A DNA stretch of 64,000 nt. Origin: Trametes villosa (Eukaryota > Basidiomycota > Agaricomycetes > Polyporales > Polyporaceae). The stretch is taken from the NCBI GenBank assembly GCA_002964805.2, contig PUDQ02000001.1:8704001-8768000 (forward strand), written 5' to 3'. Under the pieces are notes generated by a model. The model saw nothing but the letters and a program-made list of their open reading frames with translations, was not told where the DNA came from and made no database searches. This document shows positions 56,018-64,000 of this stretch, one piece after another; position 1 is the stretch's first letter; every line of letters begins with the position of its first letter. The translations under genes and the position numbers were made by a program.

Positions 56018-58195
56018 ATGTCCCAGCCAGCGTACTACATCGGCATCGACGTCGGAACGGGCTCTGTCCGTGCGGGCCTCGTCAAGCACGATGGCTCTCT
56101 CCTTGCTACTCACACAGAGGAGACCATCACCTGGCGCGATCCCCAGGATCACCGCATCTTCGAGCAGTCCACTAACAACATTTGGACTGGCATGTGCAAG
56201 TCCATCAAGGCCTGCCTGCAGGAGGCCAAAGTCTCCCCGTCCGAAGTGAAGGGCGTCGGCTTTGACGCGACGTGCTCGCTCGCCGTCTCCGACACGAACG
56301 GCGAGCCTGTGGTCGTGACCAAAGGCGATCAGCTTGGCCAGAACGGCGATCGCAACATCATTCTGTGGGCGGACCACCGCGCAGAAAAGGAGGCCGAGCT
56401 GATCAACAGCACCGGCTCCGTCGTGCTCGACTATGTCGGCGGCACCATGAGCGTATGTCCGGCTATGTGCGCCGCGCCGTCTGAACGAATGCTAATAGTG
56501 TGTATTCCAGCTCGAGATGGAGATCCCCAAAACTCTGTGGCTGAAGCGCAACATGAAGCCCGAACTGTTCAAGCGCTGCCAGTTCTTCGACCTCCCCGAC
56601 TTCCTCACGTACCGCGCGACGGGCTACAACCGCCGCTCGTGCTGCTCCGTCGCGTGCAAGTGCTCTTACGTACCGACGAAGAACGGCTGGCAGCCCGACT
56701 TCTTCCAGAAGATCGGATTGCCCGAGTTTGTGGAGAACAACTTCGAGCAGCTCGGCCGTGAGGAGGTCCTCACCGCGGGTATGCCTGTCGGAGGCGGCCT
56801 TTCGAAGAAGGCCGCCGAGGAGACCGGTCTGCTTGAGGGCACGCCTGTCGGCAGTGGTGTAATCGACGCGTAAGTGTTACGTCTCACTGTTCAGAAGCAT
56901 GTTGCTCACGTCGTGTTAGCTATGCGGGATGGCTCGGCACGGTCGCTGCGCGATACAAGGTCCAGGGCAAGTTGTCCGACGAAGTCCCTTCTCTCGATGA
57001 ATCGAGACATCGATTGGCTGCCGTCGCCGGCACGAGCACATGCCACATCGTACAGGTAAGCGATTGGGCCGCTATGGCCCGCAAGCTCGGTTGACATTTC
57101 CTTCAGAGCCCTGAGGGCGTCTTCGTGAATGGTGTGTGGGGACCGTACAAGGATGTAGTCTTCCCCGGATGGTGGATGAACGAGGGTGGACAGTCGTCCA
57201 CTGGCCAGGTAAGCCCGATAGCGGCAGCGCTCTGACCTTGCAGCTGACAACCCTTCTCAGCTCATCGATTTCATGATTACGACGCACCCGGCATACCCTA
57301 TACTGAAGGAGTTGGCGGCGGAGCAGAAAACAAACATCCACGAAGGTACCCAAGCTTGGTCTGGAGCCTGTCGCCGTCGCTGACATAGATTGTCGTAGTT
57401 TTGAACATTGAGCTGGAGAAGCTGCGGAAAGAGGAGGGGGCAGAGAGCCTGACCGAGCTGACGAAGGACGTCCACTTCTATCCTGACCTCCACGGTAAGG
57501 CAACTGGAAACGCTGTGCTATGCGAGCACTGACGAGTATTTGCCGCAGGCAACCGCTCTCCGCTGGCGGATCCCCGCATGCGTGGCTCCATCGTCGGCCT
57601 CACCCTCGTAAGCCTCTTCTACTCCACCCCCACGCTCAGCCGCGACGCTCATCCGCTTGCTGTAGGACTCGAACCTCGGCGACCTCGCGCGCAAGTTCAA
57701 CGTGACGCTCGAGGCGATCGCGCTGCAGACGCGGCACATCGTCGACCAGATGAACGCCAAGGGGCACACGATCCGCTCGATCTACATGTCCGGCGGGCAG
57801 GCGAAGAACGCGAAGCTGATGCAACTCTTCGCGAACACGTGCAACATCCCCGTCGTGCTCCCGCAGAACAGCGGCGCGGCGGTCGTGCTCGGCTCGGCCA
57901 TGCTCGCGCGCTTCGCCGCAGAGGCGCAGGGCAAGGAGCTCAGCAGGGACCAGCGCGGGCAGGCGCTCTGGGAGATCATGGTGCGTCGTCTCGTCTTTGT
58001 TGGATGGAAGTGGGTGAGAGTAGGGTGCTGATGTGGGTGCTGCGGCAGGTCCAAATGACGCCGCCGGGCGATATGGTGGTGCCGGCTGCGAGCCCGAAGG
58101 AGAAGAAGCTGCTGGAGGCGAAGTACAAGATCTTCCTCGAGGCGATCGACATCCAGCGGCGCTGGCGCAAGGACATGGAGGAGGCTGCCCAGTGA
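56018..58195 (+). CDS. FGGY-family carbohydrate kinase (D-ribulokinase-like, YDR109C type)
   Basis: ATP-dependent sugar kinase with the actin-like fold. The start is MSQPAYYIGIDVGTGSVRAG (phosphate-1 motif). Further blocks: TITWRDPQDHRIFEQSTNNI, GVGFDATCSLAVSD, NIILWADHRAEKEAELIN, LEMEIPKTLWLKRNMKPELF, QFFDLPDFLTYRATGYNRRS, AGWLGTVAARYKVQGKL, LAAVAGTSTCHIVQ, GVFVNGVWGPYKDVVFPGWW, NEGGQSSTGQLIDFMITTHP, GNRSPLADPRMRGSIVGLTL, and the adenosine motif SIYMSGGQAKNAKLMQLFAN. C-terminal helix ends MEEAAQ. The W-ADHRA and GGQSSTG motifs place it in the YDR109C/FGGY branch implicated in ribulose metabolite repair. About nine introns. The protein is complete. Confidence 0.93.
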
Positions 58196-58627
58196 AGAGG
58201 AGCGTAGCGCAATGTACAAAATCTGACCGCCAAGGACGCTTGTATAGACATAGAATCAACGTGTAACAACCTAACGCTCTCGGATCCATCGCCGTTGTGT
58301 GCGACCGCATGAGGTCTGGACGGATGTACTGTTCCCGCCTTGCAGACTCGTGCAGCTCTAGGGGTGGTGGTCCATGTGGTCACACGCTTAAGCTCACGCA
58401 GCGCAATGACCATCGAGAAGCCCTCCGCAGAGGCTGCAGTTACATTATGAAGCCGCAGGGATGACTGCGGCCGCTGCGTTGCGACCGCTCGTCTCCAATA
58501 CACTACTATTACAACATCCGATCCAGGAGAAATGCCAATGAGAAAATATTGCGCTACAACTACAGATGATGATGAAGAGTCCAGAGATCTAAAACGGGAG
58601 ACCGGAGAGGTGGGGAGATGGAGAGCT
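58196..58627. other. Convergent intergenic region (FGGY 3' / cyclin B 3')
   Basis: 432 bases, moderately AT-rich; holds both 3' UTRs. No gene. Confidence 0.55.
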
Positions 58628-59872
58628 TCAAGCGAGTTTGAAGAGGCCAGTCGGGTCGTAGTCCGCCGCCTGGTAGCGGCGCCACGGGTAGCTCGCCGGC
58701 TCGGGGCGCTCGTACCGCATGGTGGGCGGCGAGAACGGCTCGAAGCGCGGCGAGTCGCGCGGGCCATGCATGTACGGGCTTGCAGACGCGCTGGGTCCCG
58801 GGACGAGCCCCGCAGCGGCGTACCACCGCACGCGCGCCTCCATCTCGCGGTCGCGCGGCGGCGACGGGTACGGCTGCCAGTGGTGCGCGAGGTACGGGTT
58901 CGCCGTCTTCTGGCCGCGCCACGCGCGCACGGACGGCGGCGTGACGACCTGCGGGGAGTCGTACGAGTCTGGGGAGTCGGGGTATGCGAGCTCGGGTAGG
59001 TGTAGGGCGGACGACGACGAGGACGCCTCTGCCTCCGGGCTGGGGGAACGTGAGCGCGAGCGCGAGTGCATGCGGTAGCGGTACTCGGCGCGCTCGCGGC
59101 GCGCGTAGACGGAGCCGCGGGCGGGGCGGCCGGTCGCGGTGCCGCTGTAGATCGCCTTCTGGAGGCCGTCGTAGTGCGCGAGGAGGTCCGCGTCGGTGAC
59201 GCGCATGTCGAACTCGAGCAGCGCGAGGAACTCGCGCTCCATGCGGCACACGTCCGCGGCGCTGAATGTGAGCGACGCGAGCGCGAAGTGCTGCGCCGTC
59301 AGCTGCGGGTCGATGATGTACTGCAGCGCGGCACCGTCAGCATGCGGCTCTTCGGTGCAGGAGAGGGGTGGGTGGCGGTGGCGTACCTTCTGGGCAGTCA
59401 TGAGCGCGCCGAGCGCGAGGCGCTCGCAGACCCAGTCTTCGTTGTCGATATCCAGGGCGGGGCGGATGCGCTGGAGGTAGACGAGCGCGACGAGGAGCGC
59501 GGGCATGGTGACCCCGCCGTACTCGACGAGCGAGCGCACGAGCGCGGTCAGGCGCGACGACTTCAGCCCGAGCGTGACCTTGTGGGTCGGCCCAATCAGT
59601 GCGCCCGCGACCATCATGACGATGGTGTTGAGGAAGTAGTCTGCGGCGCGACGCGGGGGGTGAGAGGGGGCGCGCCACAGGGGAGGGCGCGGGGACGTAC
59701 CGTAGACGCCGTGTACTATCGGCGTGCGGACCATCTCGAGGACGCGCTTGTCGAGGGACTGCGCGTCCATCATGCTTGCCGCGTCGATTGTGCGCGGCTG
59801 CTTGAGAGCGGGGGCAGTGGCGGGGATGGGGGTGAAGTACATAGTGGCGGAGGTGGGGATCCCGAAGACCAT
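58628..59872 (-). CDS. Pcl-type cyclin B
   Basis: A second, shorter Pcl-like cyclin. Exon 1 (59872-59701) MVFGIPTSATMYFTPIPATA, then LDKRVLEMVRTPIVHGVY. The intron GTACGT..CGCAG joins to DYFLNTIVMMVAGALIGPTH (exon 2 starts 59640). Cyclin box: LTALVRSLVEYGGVTMPALL, VALVYLQRIRPALDIDNEDW VCERLALGALMTAQK, an intron, YIIDPQLTAQHFALASLTFS AADVCRMEREFLALLEFDMR. The exon-2/3 intron removes a spacer between about 59390 and 59310. The C-terminal 190 residues are disordered, with an RSRSRSPSP patch, Tyr/Pro-rich repeats and an end of YDPTGLFKLA. It probably activates a Pho85-like CDK; timing and target are unknown. Confidence 0.85.
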   Translation of the reverse strand: MVFGIPTSATMYFTPIPATAPALKQPRTIDAASMMDAQSLDKRVLEMVRTPIVHGVYGTSPRPPLWRAPSHPPRRAADYFLNTIVMMVAGALIGPTHKVTLGLKSSRLTALVRSLVEYGGVTMPALLVALVYLQRIRPALDIDNEDWVCERLALGALMTAQKVRHRHPPLSCTEEPHADGAALQYIIDPQLTAQHFALASLTFSAADVCRMEREFLALLEFDMRVTDADLLAHYDGLQKAIYSGTATGRPARGSVYARRERAEYRYRMHSRSRSRSPSPEAEASSSSSALHLPELAYPDSPDSYDSPQVVTPPSVRAWRGQKTANPYLAHHWQPYPSPPRDREMEARVRWYAAAGLVPGPSASASPYMHGPRDSPRFEPFSPPTMRYERPEPASYPWRRYQAADYDPTGLFKLA

Positions 59873-60693
59873 TGTGCAAGGCTGCTACGTGGTCTGCGGT
59901 TTATGTAGGTGGTAGGTGGGTGTGGATATCAGGGAGTGCAGAAGGCGATCTGCTGGTGCTGCAGGCTGCGGGCGCTGTGAAGGCTGTCGTAGATGAGGGT
60001 GGGGGCGCGGGCGTGCACTTGCGGTAGGGCCATGCTGCGGGAGGGGGAGCGCACTTATATGAGGGTGGCGGACGCTGGCCAAAGCGGTCTTGCAGCGCTT
60101 TGCCGAGGACAAGCAGGACGTCCTTCCATAGCGGTCGCGAAGGCACACAGGTCCGCGTGTATGTGTGGTCCGAGTCCAAGCGTCCGTTGATGTGCAGATG
60201 GGTTCCGGGCCCCCGCGCACACGACGGTAGGGGGTGAGGCATGGCAGGACAATGCTAGCGCCTGCCTCGCGACGGGGCGCTGTCGACGGAAAACGAGTGT
60301 CTTCACGTTCCAGGGCGGGTGGCACGGCCTTTGTGCACGACGAGGTGCAGCGGTCCAAGCGCTGCCCGGTGTGCAGCGGACAGAAGCGCCCATGGATGCT
60401 GTGCGCATGTTATTCTCTCCCGGCCACGCGCACAAAAAGAACCTTCCTGGGCTCGGGCCAACGAGCAAGTCAGCGCAGCATCTTGACAGAAGGGCAGGAA
60501 TACGAATACACGGGCGTCGACTACCTGCTCGGGCTAGCATGGCATGGACAGCTCCATATGCCGACTTGACAGGGCAAGCATCGTTCACTCGGGCACACAG
60601 ATATGGCTGGGGCATGTCATGGCATGTTTTGTGGTAGTGGATACATATGCGTGCATGCGATAGAGAGCAAAGATCAAGGAAGATGCGAGGTGA
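59873..60693. other. Intergenic region upstream of cyclin B / downstream of eS25
   Basis: 821 bases: cyclin B promoter and 5' leader on the left, eS25 3' UTR on the right. Open frames without motifs; no gene. Confidence 0.5.
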
Positions 60694-61247
60694 TCAGTCG
60701 GAGCCGCCCGTTGCCCGTGCTGCAAGAAGACAGTAGCATCAGCATGCTGTTGTTCTGCAGTAGCAGGAGGAGGAAGATACGCACTGTAGATCAACTGGCC
60801 GCTGTGGTGCACAATCCGCTTGATCGTCCCCTCCTTCTCCAAGTGCCTGATGGCCACCCGCGCCAGCGAGCCGTTGATCTTCAGCCGCTCGATGAGGATG
60901 GACTGGCTGATGAACTTGAAGGTCGGGACCTCCTTGATGATGCGGTCGAACGTCGGCTTGTCGAGGACGACGGCGTGCTGCGCCTTGTCCTTAACCTTGC
61001 CCTTGGACCACTTCTTCTTCTTGGCAGCCTTGCCGCCGCTGGACGATGTCGGTGCTGCTGCCTTAGCCTTGGCCTGTAAGGGAGAGAAGGGTTTCGGTCA
61101 GTGCTCGGTTCCAGCGTCATCCGGAGCAGCCTGGTGCCATCCATGCTAAACGACCGCCTCGACGCCGCGGAAAACGACTGCAAGGGCTCGATAGCATGCT
61201 GGCAGGGCCGTCTGGCGGGTCTGTAGACGGGCAGCGGTACTCACCAT
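60694..61247 (-). CDS. RPS25: 40S ribosomal protein eS25
   Basis: Small-subunit protein near the E site. First coding exon is the ATG alone (61247-61245), spliced across GTGAGT..TTACAG to [20 protein letters not shown] (from 61073). Then [77 protein letters not shown] final intron GTGCGT..TTGCAG leads to a 3' exon coding TRATGGSD and the stop at 60694-60696, restoring the conserved Y-T-R-A-T ending. All blocks fit eS25. Confidence 0.95.
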
Positions 61248-61551
61248 GGTCTTGACGGCCTTTCGTTAAGTGCTGGGCGTGTCCGTCCCTGCGAGCTCTC
61301 AATGCTAGGGCGCACGGCTGATGCCGGGCGGTATCTGAAAATGAGCGCCCGATCCGGCGTCTGTCTCAGTGCCTGGACGGATTTGGCCTGTGGCCTGCAG
61401 ATGGCGCTGAAGCTCTACTTCTTCTGGTACCACCATATGCACCGCTTGTACGCCTTGTGCAAAGAGTACGAACTACTAGGTCAACCGGTTTGCCGGAGGG
61501 CTCGCGGTTCCTTGTCACTGCGCCTTCTATGCCGCCAAGAGACCATGTGCA

Positions 61552-61990
61552 CCCGCCAGTACTACAACCACGAATGCGGCAAGTACTATCGCACACTCGG
61601 TCTGCCGACGAGGTCGCATGCTCCTGCCCCGCAACTTAGGCACATACTGAATTCGAGCGTACCGGAGTCACCATTGCAATCGCTATTGCTGCAGGTCTTT
61701 TGACTTTACCGGCAAGTACCCACCAACTCATATTCATTGACTCCAGCTTGCGAAGCATGCGGCGAGTAAGTTGTTGGAGAAGCTCGCGTCGGATCATACT
61801 CACCTACTGTGCACAGGCACGCGTCGCCAGTATAACCCGATGCTGGGAACCTCGAGCTCGCAGGATCTCAGCATGTATACGCGACCGACACTCCGAGTCC
61901 GAAAAAGGCATGCATGTCGACGTGCACGGTCTTATGCCCTTGTTGGTAAGTACTATCCTCATTGCTGTCCCTCCAGGTCTTCCTTGCGTC
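61552..61990 (+). CDS. Candidate small cysteine-rich protein (low confidence)
   Basis: The frame starting at 61545-61555 reads MCTRQYYNHECGKYYRTLG. Later, after possible GT-AG introns, other frames give CEACGE (61746-61765) and a Cys-rich segment with CMSTC and LCPCW before a GTAAGT site (61915-61947). Short Agaricomycete proteins often begin M-C-x-x-x-Y-x-x-x-x-C-G and carry later C-x-x-C pairs. I could not build one unambiguous model, so the boundaries are tentative and the gene may not be real. Confidence 0.25.
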
Positions 61991-62286
61991 TGACAGTCGA
62001 CGGCCCCAGTATACTCCGTTGCACGCCCATCGCGAGCCGCGGCCGTCGCGCCGATGACCGCTTCGTCCGACTGCGACGCCAGCGTGGGATTCGCAGCAGT
62101 CATGCGCGTATTTGCCGTGCTTCCTTCGCCCCTTGCTCAATAATCCCGCCCCTCTAGCCTGCTGGAGGCCCTGCTATCCCCGCCTAACCCTCCTGTGCCG
62201 GTCCGAACGAATGCTCTTGACGTCTACGCGAACACTTTCTGGCGACCTTTTCTGTTTATCTTCGCAGCAGGGGTCTACGAAGTGCT

Positions 62287-62295
62287 ATATATATA
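62287..62295 (+). promoter_or_regulatory. TATA box of the FAD monooxygenase gene
   Basis: TATATATAC about 90 bases before the ATG at 62383, the expected spacing for a filamentous fungal TATA promoter. Confidence 0.5.
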
Positions 62296-62382
62296 CCGGA
62301 GGCTGACCATGGGCTGGTATTCACACATACCCCCACACCCTCCTTCCGCCAAGGACATCGCGTCGACTTGCACCTCACAGAC

Positions 62383-64000
62383 ATGCCCAGACTCACTGTT
62401 GCTATTGCGTACGTTCTCTCGAGCCAAATATCCGAATGCACACCAGACTACTAATTCTCGGATTGTCGTAGTGGTGGCGGACTCTGCGGCCTGATACTCG
62501 CACTCGCGCTGGAGAAGTATGCCCCGGATGTCGACTACCACATCTACGAAGCCGCGGCCGAGCTGACAACCGCCGGTGCCGGGATTGGTATCCAGCCACG
62601 CACTCTGTATGTGTTGCGGGAGCTCGGGCTCGAGCCCGCCTTGATGAAGATCGCGGGAAACGGACAGCAGGCTCGTGCGTATCGCCATTATCTAGATGAC
62701 AGCCTCATGGAGCTGACATTTAACCTATGAATAGGTATGTCAATCGTGTACCGGAAGTCGGACCAACAAGATGGAGTTACATTCTGCGAGACCGACTCCA
62801 CAGGTGAGTTTTCGTACCGAATAGGCTATGCAACTGCGCTTCACTGACATTTCCGACCTTACACCAGATGAGCAATGGACGTTCCACCGTGGGGAGCTGC
62901 AGAAGCTCTTCATCGACCGTATCCGCCACCCAGAGCGCATCCATCTGCGGAAGCGCCTGGCAGCCTACTCTGTGGGACAAGGCTCAGGGGCTCAGACCGA
63001 GCTCCGGTTCCAGGATGGAACCACGGCGTTGTGCGACGTCCTAGTCGGTGCCGATGGCATAAAGTCCGGAGTACGAGCAGCGATGTACACACACCTGGCC
63101 AACGTCGCGCAACAGGCGGGGCGCTCCGAGGAGGCGCAGGCGCTGAAGTCGTGCATTCCTGCTGTGTTCTCCGGCTCGTCTGTGTACCGTGGCCTTATCG
63201 AACGCGAGCGTTTGGGCCCCGATGGAGCGCAAGCGTTGAACCAGTCGCATTTGATGATAGTGAGTTGTATCCCTGCTTCTTTCCCATTGCACCGATCTGA
63301 GTGTTCTATAGTATTGCGGCAGGGACAGGGTTCGTCACACGTTCTGGGGGCTAGCGCAGTTCCTGTGACTGACAAGATTCTACGCGTGTATAGAGCGTTG
63401 TTGCATACCCTATCTCCCAAGGCCGGATACTCAACGCCGGGGCCATCGTCGCGCACCCCGAGTTAGAAGGCACCGTCTACAACGAGGCTTGGACTGCGGA
63501 GGTACCCAAGGAGGAGGTCCGCAAGCAATTCGTCGGGTACGAGCCTGAAGTCGAAGCGATTATGGAGGTACGCGCTGGCGTCTTAGCTCGCTGTGTGATA
63601 CGTACTGATGTCTGAGGTGTCATCTAGAACATGGGTAGCTGGAGCAAGTGGGCCATCAATGTGGTCAAAAAGCTGCCTACGTTTGTCGATGGGCCGGTCG
63701 CGTTGATCGGGGACGCGGTGCGTATTCACCAGGACGCTCGGTCACCTCGCGTTATTTACGGGGGGTACGTCAACAGGCGCACGGTATGACTCCCTTCCAG
63801 GGCGCAGGTGCAGGTCAAGGTTTCGAGGTAAGTTCCCGTCCGGCAGGGCATTGCGTATATGACCTAACACCTCTGTCGCGTAGGATGCCCTCCTTCTCGG
63901 CCAACTTCTCGGCCAGCCCCTCGTCGCCACATCCAACATTCCCACCGCCCTGAAGATCTACGACCAGCTCAGGCGGCCCATCGCCCAGCAAGTCGCCGCG
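62383..64000 (+). CDS. FAD-dependent monooxygenase, salicylate hydroxylase type (partial, runs off right edge)
   Basis: Group A flavin monooxygenase. Exon 1 MPRLTVAIA joins across GTACGT..CGTAG to GGGLCGLILALALEKYAPDV (dinucleotide-binding GxGxxG), then YHIYEAAAELTTAGAGIGIQ and PRTLYVLRELGLEPALMKI. Next exons: MSIVYRKSDQQDGVTFCETD, EQWTFHRGELQKLFIDRIRH, CDVLVGADGIKSGVRAAMYT (the DG fingerprint), SSVYRGLIERERLGPDGAQA. Two short introns (including one around the YCGRDR block) lead to VVAYPISQGRILNAGAIVAH, TVYNEAWTAEVPKEEVRKQF, NMGSWSKWAINVVKKLPTFV, and the FAD-ribityl motif GDA-HGMTPFQGAGAGQGFE split by an intron at about 63718-63775. It then reads DALLLGQLLGQPLVATSNIP and leaves the window. 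NAD(P)H-dependent aromatic hydroxylation is expected; the substrate cannot be told. Confidence 0.9.

Larger units (their letters stand above)
61248..62382. other. Intergenic region between eS25 and the FAD monooxygenase
   Basis: 1.1 kb. The left end is the eS25 promoter. A possible small Cys-rich gene at 61552-61990 is listed separately. A TATATATAC run at 62287-62295 lies about 90 bases upstream of the monooxygenase ATG and is its likely TATA box. Confidence 0.5.

Overview
The window is nuclear DNA from a filamentous basidiomycete, most likely an Agaricomycete (polypore-like). Protein genes are split by many 45-110 bp GT-AG introns. Coding DNA is GC-rich. A single-pass membrane protein family typical of Agaricomycetes, with a C-x-C-x-T-V-Y-Y-S-L ectodomain, is present twice. 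Gene models were built by hand from splice signals and reading-frame continuity; where exon sums are quoted they were checked to be multiples of three. I found no tRNA, rRNA or CRISPR.

Layout. 0-5 kb: two tandem minus-strand genes for cysteine-signature, Ser/Thr-rich, single-TM proteins (the first runs off the left edge) with a duplicated promoter; one promoter copy carries a 1.2 kb insertion. 5-12.7 kb: mostly non-coding, with one small uncharacterised gene at 8.6-9.4 kb. 12.7-18.5 kb: a divergent pair, a 13-exon cytochrome P450 (-) and a heme-dependent oxidative N-demethylase-like gene (+), with a 3 x 22 bp tandem repeat between them. 18.8-25.2 kb: a nucleolar GTPase of the Grn1/Nug1/nucleostemin family (+), convergent with a long disordered-plus-MDR-reductase protein (-). 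27.1-28.9 kb: an Atf1-type bZIP factor with a 5.3 kb gene-poor upstream region. 34.2-41.8 kb: two paralogous aldo-keto reductases (-) flanking the divergent pair eL18 (-) and a Tra2-like SR protein (+). 42-49.96 kb: Tti2 (-) divergent with Swd1/RbBP5 (+), then a Pcl-type cyclin and an uncharacterised disordered protein (both -). 50-51.8 kb: a comparatively AT-rich stretch with a 275 bp TIR element (MITE). 51.8-61.2 kb: glucosidase II beta (-), ribosomal uL2 (+), FGGY carbohydrate kinase (+), a second Pcl-type cyclin (-) and ribosomal eS25 (-). 62.4-64 kb: a salicylate-hydroxylase-type FAD monooxygenase (+) running off the right edge.

Most genes are housekeeping: ribosome biogenesis and structure (uL2, eL18, eS25, Nug1), ER glycoprotein quality control, histone H3K4 methylation, PIKK assembly. 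Accessory functions (P450, N-demethylase, two AKRs, FAD monooxygenase, bZIP) are interspersed rather than forming one obvious biosynthetic cluster. The features most worth checking are the promoter insertion in the membrane-protein pair, the MITE, the P450 micro-exons, the three genes whose first coding exon is only ATG, and the P450/N-demethylase divergent unit.
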